Positions 26,939-37,402 of a DNA stretch of 64,000 nucleotides are shown piece after piece (the stretch's first letter is position 1; each line of letters starts with the position of its first letter). The DNA is from Eubacterium plexicaudatum ASF492. Lineage in GTDB: Bacteria; Bacillota; Clostridia; Lachnospirales; Lachnospiraceae. Under the pieces are notes generated by a model. The model searched no databases, was not told the origin of the DNA, and worked only from the letters and a program-made list of their open reading frames with translations. Position numbers and translations under genes: made by a program. Location: the NCBI RefSeq assembly GCF_000364225.2, contig NZ_AQFT02000001.1, positions 4,235,501 through 4,299,500 on the forward strand, written 5' to 3'.

Positions 26939-27466
26939 CTAATCCTCCCTGTTTTCCGCAGGAAAATGCGACTGCCCTTGCAGGAGCAGAGGATTTTCCT
27001 CCTTTGTCATTCTCTCCATTTCCAATTTCTCCGCCATTTCCGTCTGCACCGTGGGGAACAGGTGGGCATAACGGTAAGTGATTTTCTCCGCTTCATGCCC
27101 CATGCGCTCCCCAATCGCCAGTACCGAAAATCCCATATTGATTAAGAGTGAAACCGCACTATGGCGAATATCGTGGACACGGATTTTCTTAACGCCCGCC
27201 TGCTTCGCCCCTCTCTCCATTTCGTGATTGAGGTAGGATTTTGTGACCATAAATAAACGCTCGTCCGGCTTAATGTCATAAAGCATTTTGATGTACTCCT
27301 GCATTTCCTCACAGAGAAAAGGCGGCATTTTGATTGTGCGGTTACTTTTCTTCGTTTTTGGGCTTGTAATAATGTCCCGCCCTTTGGAACGGTGGAAAGT
27401 CTTGCTGATTGTGACCGTCTGTTTCTCAAAATCAATATCAGCAGGCGTGAGCGCAAGCAGTTCTGC
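26939..27466 (-). pseudogene. IME tyrosine integrase, C-terminal part (split from 40633-41250)
   Basis: Reads AELLALTPADIDFEKQTVTI, then VHDIRHSAVSLLINMGFSVL (H-x2-R) and MGHEAEKITYRYAHLFPTVQ (His and Tyr). Upstream of AELLAL the frame passes into unrelated DNA (FYLTK). The matching N-terminal part ending WTGCREG is on the same strand at 40633-41250, so about 13 kb was inserted within this gene. Confidence 0.8.
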
Positions 27467-27490
27467 TTTTGTCAAGTAAAATCTAAAAAA
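27462..27490 (+). repeat. 29-bp direct repeat, copy 1 (putative element end)
   Basis: TCTGC, TTTTGTCAAGTAAAATCT and AAAAAA, identical to 35431-35459. It marks the junction between integrase sequence and inserted DNA. TTGTCAAGTAAA resembles the inverted TTGTCAACTAAA at the far end of the insertion (40633-40645). Confidence 0.7.
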
Positions 27491-27561
27491 ATGTTTTTTG
27501 ATCAATGAAAAAGACACCGTAGTATTAGCCTCTATGGTGCCTTTCAATAATACTCTTTTTA

Positions 27562-29028
27562 TACCACTTTACAACTTTTTGAAGAATAAAATAACGTACA
27601 AGGCACTTTCTGGTGTATAATAAGTTTGCGAACAAATCTACACGAAAGAGAGTGACCTTGTACGTCAAACTTATTATACAACGAAAATAATCTAATTGGT
27701 AGACTGTACCGTTATTTTTATATTTATTTTAAAACTTTTTCCGCACCAACCATTGAGACCCTGTTTTTACTTGTGTTATCCATTCTGGCTATGGAATCGG
27801 CAGATTCCATCCGTTCCCTGTACAGGCATTTTTTATCAAGGATTACAAAGAAATCCCTGAATGCATTTTACTATGCATGTTCCTATGCAAAGGCTGATTA
27901 TTCCAGGTTTATGAACGTCACTGCAGGACTGTCTTTGAAGCTTATACCGGAAAAACTCCAGTCACAGCCTGTTTTTCTTTGTATTGATGACACGATGGTT
28001 CCGAAATTCGGCAAAAAATTTGAGGATATTTCAAAACTTTTTGACCACGCAGCGCATAACGGCTCCAATTATCTGAACGGACACTGTTTTGTAAGCGTAA
28101 TGGTCTGTGTCCCAGTATGGAATAAAGGCAGGATCCACTATCTTTCCGTTCCGCTTGGATACCGCATGTGGCAGAAAAAGGAGTCAAAGCTGGAGCTTGC
28201 CGCGTCCATGATCCGTCAGGTGATGCCGGAATTCAGTGGCAGGAAAAATGTTATCATTCTCTGTGACAGCTGGTATGTAAAGAAAAACCTTGTTTCCATC
28301 ATAGACGAATACGAAAACCTTGACATTATAGGAAATGCCAGGTCTGATTCTGTCATTTATGACCTGCCGCCACAGCGGACGGGGAAAAGGGGACGGCCAG
28401 CATCGCATGGAAAAAGGCTTTCTATCCATGATGATTTTACTCTGTCTGATGAAAAAATCGGTGATTACTATATGGCTGCACGCCATGTCCTTACTAACAT
28501 CTTTGGCAGAAGGACAGTCCTGGCCTATGTGACATCTGCGGACAAGAAAAATGGCAGCAGGCGCCTGTTTTTCAGCACAGTCTTCCCGGAACAGCTTCAG
28601 ATATTCTGCGCATGGCAGGAGAAATCCCCGCTGAACCAGACAGGGAGCGGCCGGATGCCGTTTATCCCCTGATGCTGTATGCATTTCGATGGCCGATAGA
28701 AGTTAGTTATTACGAACAGAAAACTTTCTGGTCATTGTGCAGTTACATGGTCCGCAGCCGCAAAGGGATTGAAATGCTGGTCAATCTGATTAACATTTCA
28801 TACTGTGCAATGAAGCTGCTGCCATATCAGCACGAGGCGCTTTTTAAATATCAGACAGAAAGCGTGCAGGAGTTTCGGTTTGCGCTAAGCGAACAAATTC
28901 GCCAGCAGGTATTTTATGCCATTTTCGTAGAAAAAGTCGAAACCAGCATAAAATCAAAAGCCTTAATAAATGCCTTAAAACAGCTAATTCAGAAACAGGG
29001 GCATCATTTATAAAGTTGTAAAGTAGTG
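27562..29028 (+). mobile_element. DDE_5-like IS, copy B
   Basis: The ends TACCACTTTACAACTTT and AAAGTTGTAAAGTAGTG are inverted repeats shared with copies A and C. The length is 1467 bp. It sits at the left of the inserted defence element and may have replaced that element's own recombinase gene. No clear target duplication. Confidence 0.75.
27752..29013 (+). pseudogene. Transposase of DDE_5-like IS copy B, frameshifted
   Basis: Contains the same motifs as copy C: CIDDTMVPKFGKKFEDISKL (Asp), NVIILCDSWYVKKNLVSII (Asp), and WPIEVSYYEQKTFWSLCSYM (Glu region). One base is missing in a TC run near 28665 (CCGTTTATCCCCTG versus CAGTTTATTCCCCTG in copy C), shifting the frame at FIP-LMLYAF. The second half continues from 28670 to 29013. 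Confidence 0.8.
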
Positions 29029-29047
29029 TTTTTTATATAGCATCAAT

Positions 29048-30091
29048 TTATTCTTTCTCACTTATTAACTGCCGCAGCTCTTCCTTACTTGGAAGCACCG
29101 TTTGATATTTGCTCGCAAATATCTGATTATTGTCTTCCGGTAAAGTCATTTCTACCACCGCGTCTTTCTTATCCTTACAAATAATGATTCCTATTGTTGG
29201 GTTTTCATCCTCTAGCTTTACTTTCCTGTCGTAATAGTTTACATACATCTGCATTTGCCCAATATCCTGATGCTTCAGCTGACCGACCTTCAAATCAAAT
29301 AAGACAAAACATCTTAACAGACGGTTAAAAAATACCAGATCCACTCTATAATGTTCTTCTTCAAATGTAAACCGCACCTGACGTCCCACAAAAGTAAAGC
29401 CTCTCCCCAATTCCAGCAAAAACATCTGCAAATTGTCTATCAGGCGCTTTTCCAAATCGGTTTCTGAATAAACAGGTTCTTCCGGCAATCCGGTAAATTC
29501 CAGAACATAAGGATCTTTAAAAATATCATCCGGCTTTTCAATCTGCTGTCCTTCCAAAGCAAGGCGCATTACCTCCTCTTTCTCCCTGCTTAATGCAAGC
29601 CTTTCATATAAGGAACTGCCATATTGCCGCCCAAGTTCATCCTTGCTCCATCCATTCCGGTATGCTTCTATTTCATAGAAATGACGTTCTTCTACATTGT
29701 TTATACGCATCAGTATAAGATAATGCGACCAGCTTAAGTAAAACCGCCTTCCCTCTACAGTCATTGGAAGCTGCTCCGAATTTGAAAAGGCTGAATCTGA
29801 AATTACATCTTTCGAATATACCATATAGAAACGGCGCATAAGTTTTAAATTTTCATAGGAAAAGCCCCTGCCAAACTCTTCTGTCAGCCGCACGGATAAC
29901 TCCTGTAGAATATATTTCCCATAAGCTGCACGCTCGCTACCATTCTGCTCCTCATCTATAATCAAGCGCCCGGCCTCATAATAAGAATAAACCATAGCCA
30001 TGTTCACTGCCATGCTCATCCTACGCTTTGCATCTCGAAATAACTGCACAACCTGGCTAATAAATTTATCACTGCTCTTCTTATCCTGCAT
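29048..30091 (-). CDS. DUF1016/YhcG-type PD-(D/E)XK nuclease
   Basis: Encodes 347 residues from MQDKKSSDKFISQVVQLF at 30091, with AAGGAG before it. The DUF1016 N-terminal domain (YYEAGRLIIDEEQNGSERAA, LSWSHYLILMRINNVEERHF) leads to a C-terminal PD-(D/E)XK nuclease: GRQVRFTFEEEHYRVDLVFF with Asp, then FVLFDLKVGQLKHQDIGQMQ with D-L-K. Such proteins cluster with restriction and other defence genes. It follows the Mrr-STAND gene by about 100 bp, so probably the same operon. Confidence 0.85.
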   Translation of the reverse strand: MQDKKSSDKFISQVVQLFRDAKRRMSMAVNMAMVYSYYEAGRLIIDEEQNGSERAAYGKYILQELSVRLTEEFGRGFSYENLKLMRRFYMVYSKDVISDSAFSNSEQLPMTVEGRRFYLSWSHYLILMRINNVEERHFYEIEAYRNGWSKDELGRQYGSSLYERLALSREKEEVMRLALEGQQIEKPDDIFKDPYVLEFTGLPEEPVYSETDLEKRLIDNLQMFLLELGRGFTFVGRQVRFTFEEEHYRVDLVFFNRLLRCFVLFDLKVGQLKHQDIGQMQMYVNYYDRKVKLEDENPTIGIIICKDKKDAVVEMTLPEDNNQIFASKYQTVLPSKEELRQLISEKE

Positions 30092-32485
30092 TCTAAATTT
30101 CTCCTTTTCCAATTCGGTAACTGGCAATTACCGAATTTATAAAATTTTCTATACGACAGACGAAAATCCAACAGGAACGGATTATAATGTCTATTTAAAA
30201 ATGCAATCCAAAACATCCAGTTCGCCGGCAATCCCATAATCATAATCTCTTTCATGATGGTCATATTCCGGCTCTGATGGCTCCAAACAACCTTCTATAT
30301 ACCCCTCGACATCTAATCTTTCTATATTTATATCATCCTTTGATATTCTAATTCTGTTTAAAATATCCTGTGGAAGTTTTCCGACCATTTCTGAAACTTC
30401 CCGTTCCACGTCCTCTTTTATAAAATCACATACAATATCCGTTACAGATTCTTTATCTAATTCCTCATAATAACCATTATATCTCATATTGTGTTTAAAA
30501 AGATCGTCCATATCATAATCTCCATAATAATCGTCTGCCTGAACATCTTCCATATATGCAAATATTGCAGCTTGTATTGCTTCAAAAAATATATGCTTAT
30601 ATTTCTTGTAGAAAAAATCAATACCATATGTATCTGCTGATTCAATCAGTGTTTGGAACTCCCCTAAATCTAAATTTCCGAAAAATTCAATTATAACGTC
30701 CTCATCCAGACAATCATATGTATGATAAAATGCAGCAAATTTATCCGAAAGCAGTCTGATAAATAGTTCACATCTTCCCATCATTCCTTCAAAGGATCCA
30801 TATGGCAATGCTTGAAAAAATTTTTCAACCACATGTTTGTAATTGTCATGGAATACTTCAAGCCTACAGATGTACGTCAATATGACATACTCTTCTTCAT
30901 TCTGATTGGCATAATTGTATAAATTTGCTCTTCCCGCTTGGATTATGCTTTCCATGCTTTCAGAAAATCCGCGTTTTATCTGCTCATATTCCGTGACATT
31001 TTTCCAGATATTTTCTCTTTCTATATCATTTTTCTGTAGGTATTCTTTTAAAAAATCATTCACAGATGGATTAATTACCCCGATTTCTTTTTCTTGTATT
31101 TTTCTATAATCTGTATAAATGCACCCTCCAACCGTTTCAGAACATCTTCCCATATATTCCTGCTTGTATCCACTATAGCACTATTACGTAATCTGTAGTT
31201 AAATACCCTCTTAAGCCTATTTTCATCTATACTGGTATCTGTCAATGAATATAATGTTGTCAAAAAAATCCTGTCTTCTTGCTGTAATTTTTCTGAAAAC
31301 TCATCCTGCCATATTTCTGTCGGGTTATCCAAACACTGGAGGACATATTCATAATAATGGTCGCCGGGTACTTTTTTAAAATTATATTCCCTCGTGACAA
31401 ACTCCATTATACGCGGCGTATAATTATTATGCTTAACAATTTCCCGGTAACGAAATTCCTTTAATATATCCTGATAGTAGGCCACTGGCAAACCTTTGAA
31501 ATAAATGTGATTGTGAAAAATTCTCCCCTTATCTAAAAGGGATAACTTCCCCATATCCAATATTGTAATTTTAAGCTGTTCGTCTTCTATAAAGTGCCTA
31601 AATTCAATCACACTCTCCTTAGCTTGCTGAAAAATAGTCACGCGGGAATTCATAATTAATTTCTTATTTTTATGGCAGGCAACATATTTGACCAGACTTA
31701 AAAGTTCGTTCCCTTGGGTTTCTTTCATTCTAAAATAATGTTGTCCCAAGCAATCGTCCAGCAATATGATTTCCGGCAGATCCTTTTGTGTCGAAATCGC
31801 ATTTTTAATATCACTTATATCCCCATTCGTTGTGTAACGGATTGTATACCCCTTCGAAGCATAATATATAGCAAGCATCTTGGTAGTCACGGTCTTTCCT
31901 GTACCAGGCATTCCCAACAAAAGCAGCATCCTTTCTCTTTCAAGTATGTCCAAACATTCATAATAGCAACTGGTCTCCACAAATCTCCGGCTATCCTCTT
32001 CTATATTATATAAAAGTGCTTCACAGTCAATAAAATACTCTGGTTAAATACCTGGCTTAGGATATTTGTTGATTCAAGCCATAATTTATAGTGTTTCCTG
32101 ACAATATCCATATTTTCAGGACATTCCAAAAAATCATCAATGTCAATAAGAGATACGATATCATTGGCACTTTCCATATAATCTGAAAACATATCATATA
32201 TTTCCTGCTTATTCTTTGCTGTTAGCTTCACAGCACAACATATATAATATTTTTCGGGCTGCAATTCTTTAACCTTTTGAATTTCCTTTTTTTAAGTTCC
32301 AAGCAAATCGCTATATTTACTGTTAATATAATGCTTGACTTGTATAATTACTTTTTTGCTTTTAGGATCGTCCGTTATATCAATCCCTCCGTCCCTTCCT
32401 TTTTGGAACGTGTATAATGTAACGCCAAGCTTTTTCTGCATAATATCCTTGCACAATATTTCAAATTCAAAATCGCTTAAATTAT

Positions 32486-34139
32486 CCCGAATTATTCACG
32501 GCAGTATAAACTCACATAAAATCCGCCGTAGTTACCATTACAATCACTCCTGATACCTCACTCTGTCGCAAGATAGCCTAAAAATGGGCAGACTTCTCCT
32601 ATGATAGGGTTAGAAATTTATTGTGGCTGTCAAGGTCCATTAACAGTTGTTATTCCAACTGTGGCTGCAGGTTACGGATGTTTTCCAGTGTCTCGTAGAA
32701 TTCTTTCTTGTAGGGACAGCTGCTGCATAGCTTGAAATATTTATATCGTGCTGATTTTACCACTCTTGCGGCTATCTTCAGCAGTTTTAATCGTATGGTA
32801 TCAATGCGCTGTTTTCTCATGCTGACAGCAAGCGCCAATCGTCTAAACCAATTGAATAGGTTATAAGCTAACGCATGAACCAGAAGGCGGTTCGCGTTTA
32901 CCAGCTTTGAGGAACTGCTTACAGAGGCAAAGTCAAAACCGCTTTTGCATTCCTTGATGAAATTTTCCATTTTGCCTCTTCCGCAATAGAACTGGATCAC
33001 CTGATAAGGTTCCATTTCCAGTGTTGTGACAATAAAGGTATACAGATGGACCATCTGCCCATACGGCTTTTCTATTTTAAAGACCACCCTGCGTGGATGG
33101 TTCCATGAACCGGCCTGGTACAGGAATTCCCCATACTCGACGGCGTAATCTACCTGGTTGAATTTCGTTGCGCGGTACAGTGCCTGGTTTTCCTCTTCTG
33201 CCAATTCACGGAGTTTTGCGTTCTCCTTGAGCCGGATGGCATATTTGCAGTTTTTATCTTCAAGAACTTCATACAGGTCTGGTGACGCAAAGCCACTGTC
33301 ACCGCGAAGAAAAAGCGGCATATCCGGGAAATCGCAGAGAAATTCATCCAGAAGGGACTTCATAAAAATATCTGCCTCTTTGCTGCAATACATGGTGCCG
33401 TCACGAAGCTGTGCTTTTAGCAGATCGCCGGTCAGCCCGTCGTAGCATAACAGCGGATGATAACCGTGGGCCTGATAATGGTAGTTGAAACCTTCCCCTT
33501 CCTGATTCCCATAGACATCAAGAAGTGTGGAATCAATATCAAAAAGCATGAATTCCGGTTTCTTTATGGAATAGATGACTTTACGGAGTTCACGGGTGAT
33601 CTGGTTTAACTGGCTGATCGTATCTCCATCCATGCGGTTAAAAAAGCGTGACAGGGTAGGCTGGGATGCCAGGGCATCCTTCTCTAAAATAACTGTCATA
33701 ACAGGTTCGTTTGTCAGTTCGTCCGCACAGTCATCCTCAAAGTAGGAACTGATAATCTGGTAAATTACCTGCATCAGATTCGTATCATCCTTATGGACGC
33801 GGAACCAAGCGGTATCATTGGTTTTGAACATACGGTTAACGAGCTTGACCGCTCCAATCTTAACCAGGAACTCTTTGAACAGGAGAAGTCCTGCATCGGA
33901 GGATAAATCGCCTCCGTCAAAATTAATTTTAATCTGTCTATTGCTTTCTAAGCTTACAGTGTTTAAAATATCCATATAAAGACCCTTTCTTTGGTTTTGA
34001 TTTGGAGTAGACACCTAAATTTTACCATAGATAGAGGTCTTTTTCTATTCACTAAATAAGTGAAAAGCAATATTCATTTAAAATACAGTAACTATGCGGG
34101 TTTCAGCAGTTAATGCTGTTATTCCGTGAATAATTCAGG
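32486..34139 (-). mobile_element. IS1380-family element with 5-bp target duplication
   Basis: The terminal inverted repeats are CCCGAATTATTCACGG (32486) and, reversed from 34139, CCTGAATTATTCACGG. ATTAT flanks both sides (32481-32485 and 34140-34144). The length is 1654 bp. The insertion is at codon 5-6 of the Mrr-STAND gene, and the target reads perfectly once it is excised. Confidence 0.9.
32650..33975 (-). CDS. IS1380-family transposase
   Basis: Encodes 441 residues from MDILNTVSLESNRQIKINFD at 33975. Catalytic regions are MLFDIDSTLLDVYGNQ (Asp), LRGDSGFASPDLYEVLE (Asp) and YCGRGKMENFIKECKSGFDF (Glu). The C-terminus has YKYFKLCSSCPYKKEFYETL. The gene and both ends look intact, so this IS may be recent and active. 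Confidence 0.85.
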   Translation of the reverse strand: MDILNTVSLESNRQIKINFDGGDLSSDAGLLLFKEFLVKIGAVKLVNRMFKTNDTAWFRVHKDDTNLMQVIYQIISSYFEDDCADELTNEPVMTVILEKDALASQPTLSRFFNRMDGDTISQLNQITRELRKVIYSIKKPEFMLFDIDSTLLDVYGNQEGEGFNYHYQAHGYHPLLCYDGLTGDLLKAQLRDGTMYCSKEADIFMKSLLDEFLCDFPDMPLFLRGDSGFASPDLYEVLEDKNCKYAIRLKENAKLRELAEEENQALYRATKFNQVDYAVEYGEFLYQAGSWNHPRRVVFKIEKPYGQMVHLYTFIVTTLEMEPYQVIQFYCGRGKMENFIKECKSGFDFASVSSSSKLVNANRLLVHALAYNLFNWFRRLALAVSMRKQRIDTIRLKLLKIAARVVKSARYKYFKLCSSCPYKKEFYETLENIRNLQPQLE

Positions 34140-34199
34140 ATTATTATAGTTGTACATTTTGTTTTATATCCTTTATCATCATTTTTATAATTGAAATAA

Positions 34200-35303
34200 C
34201 TATATTCTTTGAATGCATTCTACCAACGGAGTATATTCATATACACGATACCGCTGTTTATTATTCACCTGTTTTACTAAATTTAACGCAACAAACAAAT
34301 TGACCATTTTTGTTGCCGTACTGTGCGTTATATTGCAATCATTCATCAATCCTTCTATCCGAAAAAAGGGCTTCTGATGCATCATCATTAATTCATGCTT
34401 CATACGTTCTTTCATATGGACCGGTATATTCTCAGCTTTATCCAGTATATCCCGACTTTTTTCCAGACAACAGTGCTTCTCTTTTATAAAATTATACTCT
34501 GTACCGAACACTTTATCCAGCATACCTAAATAGAAAAGAAGCCACTGATTAATATTGCATGCCTGTCTGACCTCCGCCATGCGGTCATCACATTCATTTT
34601 TATTATCATGCATCAGTTTAGAAAGCGGAAGCGATAATTCCGGTAAAATCTTCAGTTCCTGCAGATATTTTGTCACAGTATAAGATGAATACAATATATT
34701 ATTCATTTCATACGGCACAACTGTTAAAAACTGGTAATAAAGCAGGCCACTGAATAAAATCGGATCTAATGAGGCATTTTCCTTTTTTACATCACTTTTA
34801 AAACCTAACATGATACGAATCAAATCATCCAGACAGCCGCCTATCCGGTGTGGGGCTGTAGGATTCCATTCTTTTCTTAAAACCCATATCGTCTGCCTGC
34901 AGATAATAAATTTTTCCCTATGCTGTCCCCTCAGCATCTTCAAATCAGAGAACTCCTGAATTTTTTGCCTTTCTTTCCGAATAAGTTCATCATTACCTGC
35001 ATAGCCAAAAAAGTTTTCAAAATCCGGCAGTCGGTTTCCACCCAACTGACAGTACATCAAATTATATCTGTAAACCATTTCGTCTATATTTTTTATTTCT
35101 TCTTCATCCAGCAATTCACAAATCCCTTCCAGTTTTCCAATCTTATGGTAAATTCGTAATAATAGGTTTTTCATTTCTGCATTTAAATGAATTCTGCCAA
35201 ACCACTTGTCAATGCTCACCGGCGTATAGCAACTAAGATAAAATATCTCTTTCATACCTGTACGTTCATTATAATACCAGCCAGCCTGAAAATCCTTCTC
35301 CAT
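34200..35303 (-). CDS. Fic-fold protein with replaced catalytic motif plus winged helix (paralogue 1)
   Basis: Encodes 367 residues from MEKDFQAGWYYNERTG (GGGGGAT before the ATG). The N-terminal LLLRIYHKIGKLEGICELLD matches the Fic_N helix. YYQFLTVVPYEMNNILYSSY occupies the place of the Fic active-site loop (normally HPFxxGNGRxGR) and is followed by the expected LPLSKLMHDNKNECDDRMAE helix. The C-terminal FFRIEGLMNDCNITHSTATK is a winged helix. Catalytic His and Arg are absent, while Pro, an aromatic residue and Asn remain. It ends 43 bp before the Mrr-STAND start. Confidence 0.65.
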   Translation of the reverse strand: MEKDFQAGWYYNERTGMKEIFYLSCYTPVSIDKWFGRIHLNAEMKNLLLRIYHKIGKLEGICELLDEEEIKNIDEMVYRYNLMYCQLGGNRLPDFENFFGYAGNDELIRKERQKIQEFSDLKMLRGQHREKFIICRQTIWVLRKEWNPTAPHRIGGCLDDLIRIMLGFKSDVKKENASLDPILFSGLLYYQFLTVVPYEMNNILYSSYTVTKYLQELKILPELSLPLSKLMHDNKNECDDRMAEVRQACNINQWLLFYLGMLDKVFGTEYNFIKEKHCCLEKSRDILDKAENIPVHMKERMKHELMMMHQKPFFRIEGLMNDCNITHSTATKMVNLFVALNLVKQVNNKQRYRVYEYTPLVECIQRI

Positions 35304-35390
35304 ATATATCCCCCAGAAATAAATTAAATATTGGTTCACAATTTTGCCACCAACTAATTCATCGCCTTTTTAATTCTATTTTCTATATAG

Positions 35391-35419
35391 ATTTTATCAT
35401 TAAATCTTTTAGACCGCAA
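35391..35419 (-). promoter_or_regulatory. Promoter of the degenerate-Fic/Mrr-STAND operon
   Basis: On the minus strand TTGCGG (35419-35414), 17 bases, TAAAAT (35396-35391), about 90 bases upstream of the ATG at 35303. It lies just inside the 29-bp repeat. Confidence 0.5.
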
Positions 35420-35430
35420 GCTACAAAATC

Positions 35431-35459
35431 TCTGCTTTTGTCAAGTAAAATCTAAAAAA
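35431..35459 (+). repeat. 29-bp direct repeat, copy 2 (putative element boundary)
   Basis: Identical to 27462-27490, same orientation, 7969 bp away. The bases after it differ (TTTTTTCTG here, ATGTTTTTTG there). It marks the proposed start of the second element. Confidence 0.7.
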
Positions 35460-36275
35460 TTTTTTCTGTAGCAGAAACACTACCTAAACTTAACGCACTT
35501 GATAACACTTCTGAACCATACCATCACCTTCCTGCCAAACTATTGCTGATAATTCATTCATCAAGGAAATTGCTGTAAGACTGATTCATTTTGTATCTTC
35601 CTTTACGTTATTCTCTCATACAGGAAAACCTCTTTTTTCTATCATATAATAACTGCAAGGCTTGCCTGTATCAGAGGACAACGTGGTGTTTCCACCACAT
35701 TACCCTTCTGCTTCATCCAAAAATATTATATATGCTCTCGCCAATCCCCGAACTGGGTAACATACACTGGGACGGCTGATCCCTCACTACGTTTTCATCA
35801 TGCCCATCCAGACGAAACCGCAGGGAGCCACTCCCGGAAAATGCTTCTCGCTGAAATTCCGGTGCTGTTTTATCTCATTATCTCTGACTGCCATGCCAGT
35901 AGGCACAATCCTCTGCTCTTTACCTTCACGGGCAACAATGTTTTCTATTGCAGGTAACTCTTCGCACGAAACGGGATTCTGCCACCCCTTTATCCCTGCA
36001 TAAATGCAGACAGATAAAAAGGCGAAAATAAAATCAGGTGTATGCGTGTCCTATTAAATTATTGCGGCTTTCTCAAGCCTGCAACTATCATAACCGAAAG
36101 AGAACAGTTTTCAGAGTGCCAGAATGCACTATTTATAGCTGATATGTGCCACCTTAAAAATCGTTATTATTTAGAAACAGTCCATCTCAAATTCTATACA
36201 ATAATTGTCAATGGACTGACACAAGAATTAAAATTAATATACGAAACTAAAAAACACAAAAGGAGATTTTAAATT
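35460..36275. other. Region without an intact gene; possible coding remnant
   Basis: On the minus strand about 35796-36003 a frame reads EELPAIENIVAREGKEQRIV, then TGMAVRDNEIKQHRNFSEKH, then FPGVAPCGFVWMGMMKT. It looks protein-like but lacks a start. The remainder is noncoding, with an AAGGAG site for the next gene at the right edge. Confidence 0.35.
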
Positions 36276-37196
36276 ATGGACAGTATAAAAGCGCACATTA
36301 GGAACTATTTGGAATATTGCAAATCGCAAAAATGTCTTGATGCGAAAACATTGAAAGCATACCGAATTGATTTACGGCAGTTTTCTGAACAAATTTCCAA
36401 TATTAATATTACAGAAATTACTTCCGAAATATTGGAACAGTATGTTTCCCAACTTCATGAACAATATAAACCCAAGACTGTAAAACGCAAAATAGCATCA
36501 GTAAAAGCACTGTTCCACCACTTGGACTACAAGGAAATCATTAATACTAATCCATTCAGTAAAATATTGATACATTTTCGCGAGCCTGTGAAACTCCCCA
36601 AAACCATCCCTCTGCATACCGTTGAAATATTTTTATACGCAATATACAAACAACGCAAAAATGCCAAAACTCCTTATCAAAAAAGAAATGCCCTAAGAGA
36701 CATTGCTGTTGCGGAATTGCTATTTTCAACCGGGATGAGAATATCCGAACTCTGCTCATTAAAAGTAAATGATGTAAATTTATACGACGGAACTATACTC
36801 ATATATGGAAAAGGCAGCAAAGAACGCCGAATTCAAATCGGTAATGAATCTGTAATCAAAATTCTAACAGAATATAATGATAATTTTTGTTCCGAAAGAC
36901 AATCCTGCTCTAACTTTTTCGTAAGCCAATCAGGAAAAGCACTGTCTGACCAATCAATACGAAGAATGATTAACAAATATACCTCTCTGGCATCTATTGA
37001 ACAACATATCACACCGCACATGTTTCGCCACACTTTTGCAACAAGCCTTTTGGAAGCAGATGTTGATATTCGTTATATTCAGGAGATGTTAGGCCACAGT
37101 TCTATTAACATTACTGAAATATATACACACGTTACAGTTGCAAAGCAACGAAACATTCTTGCTACAAAACACCCTCGAAAGGATTTTGATTTATAA
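36276..37196 (+). CDS. XerC/D-like tyrosine recombinase, intact
   Basis: Encodes 306 residues, with AAGGAG before the ATG. The N-terminal SAM-like core-binding domain (HIRNYLEYCKSQKCLDAKTL) is followed by the catalytic domain with all expected residues: STGMRISELCSLKV (Arg), YGKGSKERRIQIG (Lys turn), HMFRHTFATSLLE (H-x2-R), MLGHSSINITEIYTHV (His and Tyr). A size near 300 and no AP2 domain point to a XerC-like or invertase-type enzyme rather than a Tn916 integrase. Perfect inverted repeats begin 50 bp downstream. Confidence 0.85.
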   Translation: MDSIKAHIRNYLEYCKSQKCLDAKTLKAYRIDLRQFSEQISNINITEITSEILEQYVSQLHEQYKPKTVKRKIASVKALFHHLDYKEIINTNPFSKILIHFREPVKLPKTIPLHTVEIFLYAIYKQRKNAKTPYQKRNALRDIAVAELLFSTGMRISELCSLKVNDVNLYDGTILIYGKGSKERRIQIGNESVIKILTEYNDNFCSERQSCSNFFVSQSGKALSDQSIRRMINKYTSLASIEQHITPHMFRHTFATSLLEADVDIRYIQEMLGHSSINITEIYTHVTVAKQRNILATKHPRKDFDL

Positions 37197-37203
37197 AGGT
37201 TAT

Positions 37204-37231
37204 GGGCAATTCCGCTAATTTGGGATTGCCC
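37204..37231 (+). terminator. Terminator after the recombinase
   Basis: GGGCAAT pairs with ATTGCCC across a 13-base loop directly after the recombinase stop. Little read-through into the repeat-bracketed cassette is expected. Confidence 0.55.
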
Positions 37232-37245
37232 ACTAAAAAGCAACG

Positions 37246-37372
37246 GATAATCAAGTGTTATCCGTCAGAAATCAAATTAGAATTAAATACAGGATAATAC
37301 CAGATTATAGTTAATTGATAGGTATCTGTCAGTTTTGTTGAATGAAAGTGGTATGAAATGAATAATAAGAAA
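37246..37372 (+). repeat. 127-bp perfect inverted repeat, left arm
   Basis: Identical, base for base, to the reverse complement of 39146-39272. It starts GATAATCAAGTGTTATCCGT and ends in AATGAATAATAAGAAA. It carries the leader and first codons (MNNKK) of whatever gene follows inside. Homology stops abruptly on both sides. Confidence 0.95.
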
Positions 37373-37402
37373 GTATCCTTTAGGAATTTTGGGAGTAACT
37401 TT

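Larger units (their letters stand above)
30191..34157 (-). pseudogene. Mrr-type nuclease fused to STAND NTPase, broken by IS1380 and frameshifts
   Basis: Removing the IS at 32486-34139 restores an ATG at 34157: MYNYNNLSDFEFEILCKDIM. Residues 1-90 carry an Mrr-like PD-(D/E)XK domain (GRDGGIDITDD, then VIIQVKHY). The STAND/AAA part has LLLGMPGTGKTVTTKML (Walker A), EIILLDDCLGQHYF (Walker B) and LIMNSRVTIFQQAK. A helical C-terminal sensor region ends at 30191. Breaks: a TAA in place of a Leu codon at about 32293, a missing T at 32032-32035, and a shift in an A run at about 31090. The probable role is phage-triggered DNA degradation. Confidence 0.75.

Noticed and set aside
29998..30264. Small open frames between the DUF1016 and STAND genes
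   Set aside because: They lie antisense or out of frame within the clear coding regions and lack ribosome sites.
30191..31153. Programmed -1 frameshift in the STAND gene at an AAGAAAAAG run
   Set aside because: The standard slippery A-AAA-AAG is not in register (a G precedes), and the same gene has other breaks. A missing base is simpler.
27462..35459. The 29-bp repeats as simple attL/attR of one 8-kb element excisable as a unit
   Set aside because: Past the second repeat the sequence is not the missing integrase N-terminus, which is instead at 40633-41250. A tandem two-element model fits better.
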